The notes under the pieces were generated by a model. That model ran no database searches, was not told the DNA's origin, and saw only the letters and a list, made by a program, of their open reading frames with translations. A stretch of DNA of 64,000 nt. Source: Rhexocercosporidium sp. MPI-PUGE-AT-0058. Taxonomy: Eukaryota > Ascomycota > Leotiomycetes > Helotiales. Position numbers and translations under genes: made by a program. Location of the stretch: positions 2,232,001-2,296,000 of the forward strand of contig JAGTJL010000004.1 of assembly GCA_020746875.1 (NCBI GenBank). Direction: 5' to 3'. How positions within the stretch are numbered: the first letter of the stretch is position 1; each line of letters begins with the position of its first letter. Of the stretch, positions 33,801 through 46,006 are shown in pieces.

Positions 33801-36800
33801 ATCGAGGTTGAGAAGGTACTTAAGAACGAACTGGCGAATTCTAAGCCGTACTTTCTTCCGATCGTAATCTGTATATAATTCTTTTACGCTAACGTCGTTT
33901 AAAAACGGTATTATAATAAAAAGTATAATATCTTTTAATATTCTATCGATCGTTTTTACGAACTAAGCAATAAAGTTTGTAGCTCTTTAAAGTAGCGTTG
34001 TATTTCGGACTAATCTAATGCTAAGTACGAAAAAAGCCGTTATATTTCGGCTACTTTAATATAATACTTATTAATTATAATTTAAATATAAGTCTATTAA
34101 GCTCGTAATATAATACCTTATAAATTCCTCTAAAAATTCGTTAATAAAAAAAGATAAATTAACGTTTCTTAAAGTAATTACGTTAAATATAATTATTAAG
34201 TTAATTAAGCGGTACTTTCTTAATTCTTTTTTCTTAATTAAAAACTAAGCGTTATAATATAATCCTTTAGAGAGTTCGAGAACCCTACGGTTAAGTCTGT
34301 CTTCTATTATCTTCCTGACTTCGGGAGCTAACGCTTTAAGGAGTAGAAAGTATAATACTTACTAAGCTTCGTGGTCTATTATCTTAATAATAATAAATAG
34401 CGAAATATTCTTATAAAATTTCTTATACTTAATTCAATTAAATATAATAATATCTTCTCGATTTAATATAATTTCGTCGAAGAAGGCTCTTTCTTTTAAT
34501 TATAATATATTTCTAATATTTAAAGTAATAAGTCGCTCTTTTATAATCCTAGATCTATAAGGAAAGCCGGCAAAACGAAGGAGTAAGATATTTTAATATT
34601 TCTTAACTTATTCCTGAGGAAAGTCCCTTTCTTTAAAGACTTTATATTAATCTTTATAGCTTTTAAGCGCATCTCTTATTTTATTTATTTAATTTATAAG
34701 CTTAATCTTTTTATCTTTCGTTTTATATATAATATAAACCCGCGAAACTCGTTTGCGTTCTTTAAATAAAGACGTTATTAATAAAGTATTATAATTCGTA
34801 ATAAATTAAAAAATAAGCTCGATTTCCTTAATTAATACAATATTAAATACACGTTTTCTACCGAAAGGAGCTTTAATGAAGTCTTTATAAAAAGGGTAAT
34901 CGTAAAAGTCCGTCCTTAAAATCATAAATTCTCGCTTTATATATTCGATAGAAATATATAAGACGTCTTCGAAAGAAGAATTGCTTTCATTACTAAAGGT
35001 TTCTTTGTCCTTTCCGTAGAAAAGCTCGTCCTCGAGCTCAAAGGAAGTATCCTTCAGAGAGCATTCGACGGTACTAATTATAAAGCTTTAATTATAGCTA
35101 ATTACTTATTTCCCGAGTCAGTTTCGGACTCCAAATAGTCTGATTCCGGATTTAATAATATTCTGCTAGCTCGGCTCTTAAACTTCGCAGCTTTAATGCT
35201 TCTGGCGTATTTTATAAGTTTAGCTACTTTAATAATAATAATTAGTCACGTAATCTCATTCTATAAGTTAATATAAACTAAACCGCCTTCCGCATTAAAT
35301 AAGTATTTAAATAAAACGCGCGTAGTCCGAAAGAATAAAAATCTAAGAATAATTTTAATACTTAAGATATTTATAATATAAAACTTAATAAAAATAATAC
35401 AGTCTCCTATTATAACCGAGACGTTATCCGCATATTCCAGAAATCGCGATTTTACGCCTATAATACTCTTTAAAGCTATAGAGTCGCTTTTTGTAATAAG
35501 GACTTCTAATTAAATAATAATATTATAAAATATATAACTGACTTCTGCGCCGGAATCAAAAGTAGCTCGGATATCACTGAGTCTTGTCCTCTTAAGTATA
35601 ATAATCATATATTTCGGCGTTAAAAAATATTATTTATAATTCAGTCTTTAAGGTATATCGATTAAGTAAACTTCAGCGGTTAAAAGCAAGTCGATTTTAA
35701 ATTCCTTTTTTAAAACTATTATTTTTTAAAGCGCTATTAAAATAATAGTCAAAATTATAAGCACCGAGCTAAAGAAAAGAATCAGGCTTAATAATAACCA
35801 AAAAGTTAACTATTAAATTAGCATTTCTTATATTAAGAAGACTTAATACTTCTATTTCTTTTATTAAACTTGGAGCTTATACGTAAATTTAACTCGGGAT
35901 ACGGTAAGGTAAGTAATAACTCGTTATTCTTATCTAAGGAAAATACGTTTAAATTATCGCGAAGCTCGCAATCCTCTTAATATAAAATCCGAAATATTAA
36001 TCCGAAGTAATAAAAAGCGTTAAAATATAATATTATTCCTTTTTTAATCGCAGTCCTAAAGAGCCTTTATATATTCTATAATTTTAATATTAATAATAGC
36101 GATTTAATCCTAAATCTCTTAATTAATAGTCTTCGGTCGACTTATCCTTAGTAAATCGATTAAAATAAGAATTTCTCTTAAAGTTAAGTTTTTAAGGAAT
36201 TCTTTTTAAGCAAAAAGCTTATTTAGCGTATTATTTAGCGTATAATTATTCCGTAATAGCGCCTAATATATACGAGATCGGCCTGAAGTCGCCTTAACGG
36301 CGATAAGTAAATTGCTTTTAGCGCGTTTCTAAATAATCTCTATAAAAAGTAATTTAACAGCAGTCGGTCCTTTTCGACTTATAATTAAAATAGCTTCTTT
36401 TAATTTCTTAAAAACAATATTATTATTATTATTTCTTACAATAATCTGAGTAAGTTTTGCCTTAAGTGTTTTAGCTAAAAGGTCTACGTTTATAAGCTTT
36501 TAAAATCTGACGGTATTCTTGACTTTTTCGCGAACTTTTAATTTTCTGTAATTAGCTTAAGCTTTAAAGCGTTCTTAGAGTAAAGTTCCGGTTATATATA
36601 ATTTGGCTCTTATTACTGCTTTAAAAGCAGCAGCATTTTATCGTCTTATTTCCGTAAATACTATTTCGAAGCTATTATTTATTCCTTCTGAATTAAAAAT
36701 AATAAATACGTTTTAAACATTAGCTAATCTTATTATATTAAAAAGTCGGATAGCGAGGATATTTAAACAGTCTTAAGGCTCTTAACTTACTTTTAATATT

Positions 36801-39800
36801 AGTCTTTCTAAAGCTAACTTTAATATAATATTTTATTAAGCTAAAAAAGCTTCTTAAGCGTCCTAAAGCTTCTTTTAGACTACTTCTTCTTTTCGCCTCG
36901 AGTCTAAATTTCTTTTTATATTAATTATTTATAAAATAAGGACTTCTTTTCTTAATTTATCTTAAGGAAATTAAACCGCTTAAGCTTCTATTCCTTTCTT
37001 TTAAAAGCTTATATAAATATAATTATCTTTATTTTCATAAATAATTCTTAAATTAAGTTATTTCTTAAACTCGTGATATTAATTTTAATACTTATAAAAT
37101 CCTTAAGGTTTAATACCCGAAATCGGCTTATTAAAGCAAAAGAAGCATCCGGTGCTTATATTGTCTTTTATATTAAAACATCGATTATATCTAGAACTTA
37201 CTTTAGAATCTTAATAAAACACCTTAGCTTCTTCGGGGTATGCGATCGACTCGTAAGCAAATAAAGCCTTGACTTCGGTTATTAATTTTAAATTCTTTCT
37301 TTTCTTTATAATAGCGTATAAAATACGCAAGTTATTTAGTCTTTCCGCAATCGTATCAATATCACGTTTTATAATCTGGTTAATATCGCGAGTCAGCCTC
37401 TCGATAGTAAAAATAACTTCTTCTCGAATATGCCTTTCTTAATTTAATTCAGGACGAAGCACCGAATTCTTTTTAAAGACGTCGTCGATCTCCCGAGCTA
37501 GAGAATTATCCTTATACTTTATAAGCTCGGGGCGAGCTATAAGGTTAAGCCCCCCGAACTATACCGCTAAAGAAAGAGTTTTGCTATTACTCGACCCGAG
37601 TCGAAGATAGTCGGCCTGAGTAATTCGCATAAATAATGCTTCTTCTTTAATTAAAATATTAATTTCCCGCTCGACTCGGAATAAGCTTTCTATCTTAACG
37701 TATATTTCATTAAAAGATCGTATGTTTTCCGTATTAAAGGTATTACTATTTTTTACAAAAGTTCCGGCCTTCCGCCTTAAGTGCTTAAATAAAGCCGCTA
37801 GAAACTTTATAATTATTTGCCGCTTTATAATAATTTTCTTTCGTATATAAGCTCGACTAACCTTTTTAAAAGCTTAAAGAAACTGTCGAGATTAAGATTT
37901 AAAAGTATCTTCCGCAATATATTTAAAATTATTAAATATCTTCTTTAAGTTTTAAAAAGTATAATAATATTACTCAGGGTCGAACGTTCGGTATTCTCTT
38001 ATAACTTCCTTAATTAACTTTTAATAAATGCTATTAAGAAAGTCGGGGAGCTACTTAATGTTTTGGCCTACTTCGAGAGTGTAATAGTCCACGACGTACT
38101 ATTTCTTTTCGGCGTTATTCGTAATGCTTCGAGCCGTAAAGAGCTGCTTCAGGATCTTGAAGAACCTAATAGTATTATTTCCGTTAAAGTATAAGCAGCT
38201 AAAAGTGCCTGGGGTTAATATAGCTTAAGCTATTACGAAATAAAGAAGTCTTTTAATAGAGTCCGTAACAAGTCGTGCAGCTTGAGATATAAGTTATTAA
38301 AACATTATATTATTAAAAGTAAGTTTATAATAATAATTATTTAAAGCCTTGTTTATTCCGTATAATACAGAAGTTTCAGTAAGTTTATATTATTCTGGCG
38401 CAAGTCGTATTAATTAAAAAGCTTAAGCGGAAGTAGCTTAAGCTTAAAGCAATGCTATATAGCTTATATTAATAAGATTAGGTCCTCCCTGCTTCGGAAG
38501 CGAATATAATATAAATTAAAGGTATATAGGCTGAGTGAGTGTTATATAAGCCGGTAGAGCTTGAAGAGCGGCCTGAGCTCTTATATTAAAGCTTTTTAAA
38601 TAGTTATTGCCTTAGTTATAATTAAATATATCTTATTATAAGTTGTTACCGCCGCTTCTATTTCTCTTTTTTCTTTTATTAGTAATTAAAGCATTATTTA
38701 CAAGTGTTCCCGGTAGTTGCAACAAAATAGAGCTAGTAATTCTAGCGATATTAAGCTTTATTAGAAGTCTAATAAGCACGAAGGTAGAAGAGCTTACAGA
38801 GCTTGTAAAGCTAATTTCAGTAATAGAGTAATTTATAATCGGGGTCGCAGAGCTTCCTCGGGTTATAAAGAAGTTATCAGAAGGTCGTTTAAGCTCCTTG
38901 CCTTTCGAGTTGCCGCTAAAGGCAATGTTTTTAATATCGTTTTCGAATATAATTAATTTTTCTTAATGAAATTGGTGATTTGCTAGAAAGTAAATGCGCT
39001 TAATGTTGCTAATAAAAGAATAAAAGATATAATATATTATATTAAAGAAAGAAGAATATACGAGCTCGAGAAAACAAAGGAGATATACAAATAAAATATT
39101 AAGTTAAAGAGCCTATAGCTTTAGGCTCTTCCCGGGTAATAGAGCCCGAAAGACGCCGAAGTCTAAGCCTCCTGTCCTTATAATAAACAAACGTACAAGC
39201 TTAAGCGAAGTAAATAAATCTCGCTAAATATTAAAGCTTTACTATTATTAAAGTTAATCTCGGCGTAGAATAACTTAAGACCGAAACTAATTAAAAAAAT
39301 ATAAAATAAAACCCCGTACATTTTTTTATTAAGCTCTGTCTCGTTAGCCTGAAGTAGGCTACTAGCGGAAAAGAAGAAGAAAAGAGTAACAAATACGCCT
39401 ACTAGAAATGCGGTCGGCGTTGAAATTTACCGGATTTATTTCAAATAATTTACTTCTTATTTTCCGAAATATTAAATATACTTTAATATTAATTAAGGCG
39501 TTTTTAATAGCGTAATCCGGCTATTTTCGGTCCGACCTTTTCAGTATTAATGCTCCACGTGTTAGAGCTAGCTTTTCTAATAATCTAAATACTCTTATAT
39601 TAAAAGTAAATAATTTCCCTTCAGATTTCCTATGCTTTTCGTTATATTATAAGAGACTGTCGAGGTATTATATTTAGTTTTACTTTAAGGGCTAAGAAAT
39701 CTCTAAATAAATAAGTCTATACTAGTTCGAGCATTTGTCGGTTTCGGTCCTTATAATTAATATAAAGAACTTCTAAGCTTTTCTACGTACTTTACTTTAG

Positions 39801-39836
39801 CTTTTCTACTTACTCCTTGCGTCGGTCACTAAAATA

Positions 39837-40123
39837 TATAAAAAGGAAAACACTAAGCATATAATAAGAGGGTAATAAAGTAAATGCCGGAGGGTAAACG
39901 TAGGAAATACTTATTTAACGAATACTAAAGATATCACATATTTAAGAAGTATAATCTATTAAGGGAAAAGAAAAGTATAATTTAAATAAAAAAGAAAAGT
40001 TGTAATAGTAAAAATCGTTTTTTTTTTTCGTTTTAAAAGATGTTGCCCTAAAGGCCATCTTAAATACAGCAAGATGCAGCTCAATCACGTGACAAATGGA
40101 CCTCTGAGGTCAACCCCACCACA
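39837..40123 (-). repeat. 5' LTR of large Gypsy A
   Basis: 287 bp, matching the other two LTR copies. Read on the minus strand it begins TGTGGTGGGG, giving the canonical TG start. Differences between this copy and 27528-27815 are mostly C/T and G/A transitions, consistent with RIP acting after insertion. Confidence 0.9.
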
Positions 40124-40178
40124 TTATCTAAATTTCTATAGTCAGCCCGCTAAATTTTGATAAAGTGAGTAATTTATG

Positions 40179-40259
40179 CGCGACACTTGCTTTTTTACGA
40201 CACTCGCTTTCACCGATTGTAAGCGAGAGCCCGCAGCTTCACACAAGGGAACCGACTAT
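40179..40259 (-). repeat. Right terminal inverted repeat of the Fot/pogo element
   Basis: Inverted counterpart of 25191-25271, followed by TA at 40260-40261. Only about 130 bp of the element remain between the Gypsy 5' LTR and this end. Confidence 0.9.
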
Positions 40260-40261
40260 TA

Positions 40262-40690
40262 GCCTGAGTTAGTAGAAATTCGACGGTTGAGTTGTCTGTT
40301 CGTAGTTAAGTCAGGAGACTCGTCCAGTGTCTGGGGCAGTAAAAATGATTGGTTGAAAGTTGCGACGATTATCAGATGCTCGTTCACTACCCACGATGCC
40401 AGCATCATCATACCCCAGACTTTGGTCCAGCCTACTCCTGTCATTGATGCCAGCTTCATAGCGGGTGGGAGAGTATTGAGAAGGAACCACAGTCAGCGGA
40501 GCACCAGGAGCCATGTCATTCTCTCCAGACTTTGGAGCCTATCATCTTCTTCGCCCTCAGAGTCCGTAGAAGGTTGTTCCTGTAGATTGAGAGACCGATG
40601 CGTTTCCCGTGTCCGAGGGTATTCACTATCACTGAATCGTTCGTGAAGCAGTACTCCCAAAGCTTCTCATGTAGGAATCCTGAGATATAG
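40262..40690 (-). pseudogene. 5' half of the membrane protein gene interrupted by the Fot/pogo element
   Basis: On the minus strand an open stretch (about 40655-40470) reads 'LLHERFSDSEYPRTRE' and 'PSTDSEGEEDDRLQSLERM', an acidic cytoplasmic-type segment. It then reads 'TWLLVLR', a TGA, 'LWFLLNTLPPAMKLASMTG', 'WTKVWGMMMLASWV' and 'EHLIIVATFNQ', giving two likely membrane helices. TGA falls where Trp would be natural. It stops at the TA target next to the transposon. Strand, hydrophobic character and the shared TA duplication pair it with 24599-25188. At the rejoined site there would be a TACTAACTCAG intron end just before the 3' half, so the insertion seems to lie at or next to an intron/exon boundary. 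The start codon was not fixed. Confidence 0.65.
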
Positions 40691-40818
40691 AGTGTACAAT
40701 CAGCTTGGTTAATTATTCGTCACGTGCGTTACTACGCCCTAAATTTCTTTTCTTAATCAATTTCCCAAATTAAATTAATCGTCAGTGCGCTGCCTGTAAT
40801 TCTGCGAGCTCTCGCTTA

Positions 40819-41817
40819 CAGTAAGGTGCAAAAAGTCTACGCGCGCCAAGAGGTGCTAAGGAATTATGCCTCGCCGCTTTCAAACGCGTCTCTTACTAAA
40901 AACATCACACTTTTGCAGTCTTCTAAGATGCCTCGAAAAGAGCTTTCTCCTTATATACGTGCTCGAATCGTAGAGCTTAAGTCTTGCGGTTGGTTAGTTC
41001 CGCGAATTCATTTTAAATACCCTGAGATTCCTTCGTCTTCGATTCGTACGACTCTTTAAAACTATCCTATCGACCTTAGATTTTACGTCGAAACCACGCG
41101 CCGGTAGACCTCGAGCATTAACAGAAGAATAACGAGATTATATGTTCGATACGGTAACTTATACAAATCCTCATATTAAGATACGAGACTTACTTCGAGA
41201 AGTCAACGACGATTATAAAAAGCGGATAATGCAAACCTTCCTCCGCTTAATAAATAAAAAAAAAATAGCTTTAAAAGAAACGACGGTTTATTACGCTTAC
41301 ACACGCAAAAGCGCGACTCGAATAAGCGATTCGCTACTAGGCGTATATATTAAACGATTAAATAAAGGTTTCGTAGTCCGATAAGTATATAATCGAAAGA
41401 GGAGTCGGAGTAAAACCGACGTAAATATTTACTCGCTCAAGAGATTAATTACGAAAAGGGAATATACAACCGATTAAATACTTAAGGAAAGGGGTAAAGA
41501 AGATGTTTTAAGCTGCTTTTAGACACAATCGAAGGACCGAGTTAATACCTTTTAATAGAGATCCTCTTATTACTCGAAATAATATTACTTCGTAAGTTAT
41601 TTAAGCGTTATACGAAGCTTTTCTTCTAAAAGTCGTCGTTAAAAGAGGAGAGTTTATATACGACGGAGCTAATTTATATCGAGGGAATATTATAAAGGCT
41701 ATACTTTGAGAAATATATATTCGAATAATAAAATAATCTCTTTATTCTCCGGATTTAAATTTAATCGAGAACTTTTAAGCTTTAATAAAGGCGGAATTGT
41801 ATCGATTGCACCCGGAG
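40819..41817 (+). mobile_element. Tc1-like transposon, 5' part, cut by Gypsy 2
   Basis: It starts CAGTAAGGTGC after a TA at 40817-40818, the classic Tc1 end. The transposase begins at ATG 40928 with a helix-turn-helix ('RARIVELKSCGWLVPRIH', 'YPEIPSSSIRTTL'). After stops come 'YMFDTVTYTNPHIKIRDLL' (41142 onward), 'GEFIYDGA' near 41650, and the third acidic site in 'YSPDLNLIENF' followed by 'ALIKAELYRLHPEYY' near 41740-41815. This order fits a DD34E Tc1 transposase. The element is interrupted at 41817 by the LTR of Gypsy 2, and its 3' inverted repeat is not in the window. RIP stops inactivate it. Confidence 0.88.
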
Positions 41818-42072
41818 TATTACGGCTGGCTAAAGGTTAATACGGTGCAGGAGAAAGCTTTATATTTGGACTTAAAGCTACGCTCAGAATCAAAAAGAAA
41901 AGATAAAGAGAAAAGAAGAGCTCTTTATAAAAAGGAGCTTTAATATAAATATATAAAGAATCTCCTTAGCCTTTCCCGATTAAGCCTAGCGCTATAGTTG
42001 CTATATTAAGGTAATACTACGAGCGATGCCGAGCTCGCTCGGTTAAAATACGAAGCTTAAGGGATCGTAATA
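41818..42072 (-). repeat. 3' LTR of Gypsy 2
   Basis: 255 bp, beginning TATTACGGCTGGC and ending GATCGTAATA on the plus strand. It matches the reverse complement of the Gypsy 1 LTR, including the GTGCA, CTCAGAATC and GAGCTC promoter blocks, but lacks the tandem repeats of that copy. Confidence 0.87.
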
Positions 42073-43760
42073 TTATCTCTTCTTCCCGAAAAACTACGTC
42101 CTCGCAGTTGTAGTTATAATAACGTCGTCCTTTAAGTCGTTATAATCGTCGACCTTAGTATTATATGCCTTTAATTATTAAAGTAATATTCTTAAAAGTC
42201 CTTTAGCCGCTTTATTATTAAAATAGAAGTTCTTAATTATATAAAGTGCGATTATAGCATCCGAGCACAGATATTATTATAAGTCCTTATCGGCGCTTAA
42301 CTACTTAATACGGTAGAATAGCTTATTCTTTATGATCTTAAAGCTTAATATAATTTTAATTTCTTATTCGTCTTAATTTAATAAGAGCTGAATTAGCGCC
42401 GGCGTTTATCTTACTTACTTAATAAAAGATTATTAACGTACTTTCGTAGCAAATAAGCATGAAATACGGAGTATATAATTTAATCTATTAATAGCTCTAC
42501 TTTTTAATTCTTTCCTTTTTTTAAGAGTATTTTAATTAAACTATATTATTTATTAGAGAATTTCTTTAAAAAACGGTCAATATTTTAATTACGAGTATCG
42601 ATTAATACTAAATTACTAACGTCCTAATCGACAGCGCGTCGATTATAATTAGCTAAACGCTTTATTTTCTCTTATTAAGCTTTTAGCGACGATTATATAA
42701 CTTCTATAATTTCTTTTATACGTAAAGCGACTTATAAAACCTCTTCGCGGTTAAGCTTCTTTATTACCGTAATAAGTAATTCGGGGTTTATTAAATCTTA
42801 AAAAATCCTTAGCTTTACGCCGTTAAATAACTGAAAAGGCGTAAGATTATTAAGAAACTCGTAAAGTAAAATAAGTTGCGCGATATTTATAATAAGCAAG
42901 AGGTTATTTTAATTATTTTAATAATAATAATAAAAAAGGCGGAGCCGTTACATAATATATTAGTTTATTACCTTAATCTAGCCGTCGATATTAAAATTAT
43001 ATGTCGTTATTAGCTTTACTTTAATGCCGAGTATACGGCAGTACTTTTTCTAAAAGAAAAAGACGAATTACAAACCTCGGTCTAAAATAATAAACTTTAA
43101 TATATTAAAATAGCGAGTTTAATAAATAAGAAAAAGGATAGTTATTTTTTTAACTGTGATTATATTATAGTAAAGTATTAAGACCGGTTTCTTAAATAAG
43201 CGGTTTATAATAATTATAATAAAATTAAAATCATTCTTATTTAATAATAATTTCGTAAAATCTATTATAAAATATTAATACGGCCGAGCGAAAATAAGTA
43301 AAAAGTATAAGAAATTAAGTATTTTATTTCTTTTAGTCTTTTATTTAAAGTAATTATAATTCGTTATATAGCGAATTACGTTAATAGAAAAGCTATTTTA
43401 ATAATATTTACGGCTTAATATAACTTTTATTTTTTTAATTCTAGCATAAGTAATTAAAAGTTACGAATATATATAACGTAATAATGACGTGCGAAACTCC
43501 GGCGGTTTTATAAACACTTTTAAATAGCTTTAAAAAAAAAGCTTATTATTTAATAACTCGTAATTTAAGTCGTTCTCGCGGGCTTTTTATTAAAAGAGCT
43601 TTAATAAAAGAGATTTTTTATTAACCGTAAACACCTAATCGATTACGTCGTATTCCGCGATATTATATATAATTATAAAATTAGGATTTAACTCTTCTGC
43701 GGTGAGTGCTTCCGGGTCGATTAGCACGTAATCTTACTCTAAAGCCTGCTCTGCCTCCTG

Positions 43761-43940
43761 ATTTACTTCTTAATTTACCTCTTAATTTACTTTTTAGTTT
43801 ACTTTTTAGTTTACTTTTTAGTTTACTTTTTAGTTTACTTTTTAGTTTACTTTTTAGTTTACTTTTTAGTTTACTTTTTAGTTTACTTTTTAGTTTACTT
43901 TTTAGTTTACTTTTTAGTTTACTTTTTAGTTTACTTTTTA
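43761..43940 (-). repeat. 12-bp tandem repeat, 15 units, inside Gypsy 2 pol
   Basis: Fifteen consecutive units of GTTTACTTTTTA or close variants (the first three read ATTTACTTCTTA, ATTTACCTCTTA, ATTTACTTTTTA). The homologous place in Gypsy 1 (near 6465-6480) has only one or two units. In the coding sense it would be a four-residue repeat between RNase H and integrase. The chance LLFS-repeat ORF on the plus strand here is not a gene. Confidence 0.95.
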
Positions 43941-46006
43941 ATCTACTTTTACAAGAGTTAAAGAAGCAGCTAAAATAACGGCTATACGACTATTCCGTAT
44001 ACTCCGCCTTATGATTTCCAGTTAAGTATTTTACGCCGTTATCGAATAGAAAATAGTTTCGTAAAAAAGAAGTATATTTAAATACTTTAATTAAATAACT
44101 TTAATTAAAAGACGTTTTTTTCTTAAAAGTATTTTATTTCCTGGCTTTATTATCCGTTTAAGGAACCACGCTTAATATATTTCTCGATTAAGCAGTCGCA
44201 ATAGCTTAAAAGAGTCGACGGCTATTAGCTAAAAGTCAGCGGCGATTAGAAGGTCGATTTTATTATTTATAATAAATTACTAACTACGAATAGCTCGCTT
44301 ATAAGCCTCCGTTATTATAAAATCTTAATCTCTTTAAGAGGAAATATTAATAAGAATATTAATAGTCTCGGTACAATATATAATCGTGAAATAAAATTCC
44401 GCGAAGAACTCGGCCTAACGTATTTACTTAGCCATAAGATTTTTAATAATTATAAAGTATTTTAAAACTCGGTGATTCGTATATACGTAAACGTTCTTTT
44501 AAGTATTTAATAATTCCGGGCGGTATTATTTAAACGATTAAAAAATCGCTAATATTTTTTTATTATAAATTAAATAATTAAGTTCGGGATTTACTATAAT
44601 CTTAAAAAAGTAATTTATAAAATAAAAATGCCGTTTTCTTAAAATTAAAATAATACGTTAATAACGATTCCGTTAAAAGAGTCGGTTTTTAGCCGCGTCT
44701 ACTTTATAAAGTCGTAATAACAAAAAACTAATATAAATTAAAAGACTTCCCAGAGAATTTCTTACGCGTTTTTATAAGCGTTATTAAAGTTAAAAGGCAC
44801 GTATTTTCCAGTAAGTATCGTAAGAAGTCGAACAATGCGATTATAATCTTAAATAAATCGGCGATAAAAGTTATAAAAATTAAAATAATTTTATATATTA
44901 CGTACGTTATCGGCGTATTATTAATCTTTAATTATATTAACCTTTTCCGGGTTTACTTTTATATTATTAACGTTAATAATAAAACTCAAAAACTTAGTCT
45001 TTTATACGCTAAACTCGAACTTCTTAATATCGGCTTATAATCCGTACGCTTATAATATTATTATTACTTTCTTAATATAAACCTCGTGCTTCTCGGAAGT
45101 TAACGAGTATATAAAGATATTATTTATATAAACCGCGCAGAAATCGTTTAAATACTTTATTAAAATATTATTAATAAATCGCTAAAAAATCGCCGAGCTA
45201 TTCGTAAAGCTAAAAAGAAAGATCTTATATTTATACGTATTATATTAAGTGTAAAAGATCGTATAATCTTCGCTCTCGGGAGATATACGAATATAATAAA
45301 AAGCTTATTAAATATTAAGTTTTATAAAGACTTTTGCCTTATAAATATAAGCTATTATCTTATCGATTAAAGAGATCGAATACAGGTCCTTCTTAAATAA
45401 GGTATTCAGCTTCCGGTAATCGACGTATAATCGGAGATTACTATCGGCTTTCTTAGCGAAGAGAATAAAGGCCGTATATAATATATTAAAAAGCTCGATA
45501 AAACTTTTATATAAGTTATTAATAATATATCGCTTAATTTCCGATAATTATTCTTTAATTATACGCCGGAGAAGTTCAAAGAATAAGTCGTTCTCTTTAG
45601 TAAACTCGATTTAATAATCTACGCTTTAGCGATGCGCTAGCAGCTTATTAAAAGCTCGCCGGGAAAAGAAAAGAATATACTCTTAATACTTAGTAAAGAG
45701 CTTCTTACTTATTAGCTCGTCGTCTTATACGTATTTAACTTTTAAAGCTTCTTCTGAAATCAAGTCTTTATTTATCGATGCGAGCTCGATACTTAATTAA
45801 TTTAAAGCCTCTCGTCGGCAGCGAATTAGTTCTTAGTCGATTTCATATACCGACGCTATAAAGGTTTTTGTCTTATTTTTTTTAAACTTTTTAAATTAAA
45901 AGTACGTCGTAAATATCGCCGCTGCCGATATTAAGAAAATCTCCGTAACAAACGCCTTAAGCTAATAATTCGCCAGAAAAACTTTATAAGTTTTTTTGTT
46001 TTTAAG

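Larger units (their letters stand above)
27528..40123 (-). mobile_element. Large Gypsy element, copy A, with both LTRs (12.6 kb)
   Basis: LTRs at 27528-27815 and 39837-40123 flank the element. The target duplication is TTAT (27524-27527 and 40124-40127), extendable to ATTAT if the terminal A is shared. On the minus strand the reverse transcriptase reads at about 34480-33700 with 'VRKIIEDRLNRRVLELSKGL', 'FLIKKKELRKYRLIN' and 'YITSLIDLYL', the Gypsy order. A polypurine tract (minus strand TAAGGGGGGACG-type, seen best in copy B) precedes the 3' LTR. RNase H and integrase should lie toward 28-33 kb and gag toward 35-39.8 kb, but stops are too dense to place domains there. At 12.6 kb it is unusually long for a fungal Gypsy. 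It is inserted inside the Fot/pogo element. Confidence 0.87.
25191..40259 (+). mobile_element. Fot/pogo-type DNA transposon, split by a 12.6-kb Gypsy insertion
   Basis: Terminal inverted repeats of about 80 bp begin ATAATCGGTTCCC at 25191 and, on the other strand, ATAGTCGGTTCCC at 40259. Both continue through TGTGTGAAGCTGCGGGCTCT and CGGTGAAAGCG. TA target duplications lie at 25189-25190 and 40260-40261, as for Tc1/mariner/pogo elements. A Gypsy element occupies 27528-40123. Removing it and one target copy leaves an element of about 2.5 kb with one transposase reading frame on the plus strand. Confidence 0.93.
41818..46006 (-). mobile_element. Gypsy 2: 3' part of a chromovirus-type element
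   Basis: Same family as Gypsy 1, on the minus strand. The 3' LTR (41818-42072) is inserted in the Tc1-like transposase with CGGAG (41813-41817) as the visible left target site. Upstream on the minus strand come the integrase (about 43.0-43.5 kb), RNase H (about 44.3-44.9 kb) and reverse transcriptase (about 45.0-45.6 kb). The segment at 45370-45480 is the reverse complement of the Gypsy 1 RT segment near 4930-5020. The 5' end is cut by Gypsy 3 at about 46006. Dense stops throughout. Confidence 0.85.

Noticed and set aside
43706..43978. Plus-strand ORF with a tandem LLFS repeat
   Set aside because: It is the chance translation of the 12-bp tandem repeat in Gypsy 2, whose coding strand is minus.
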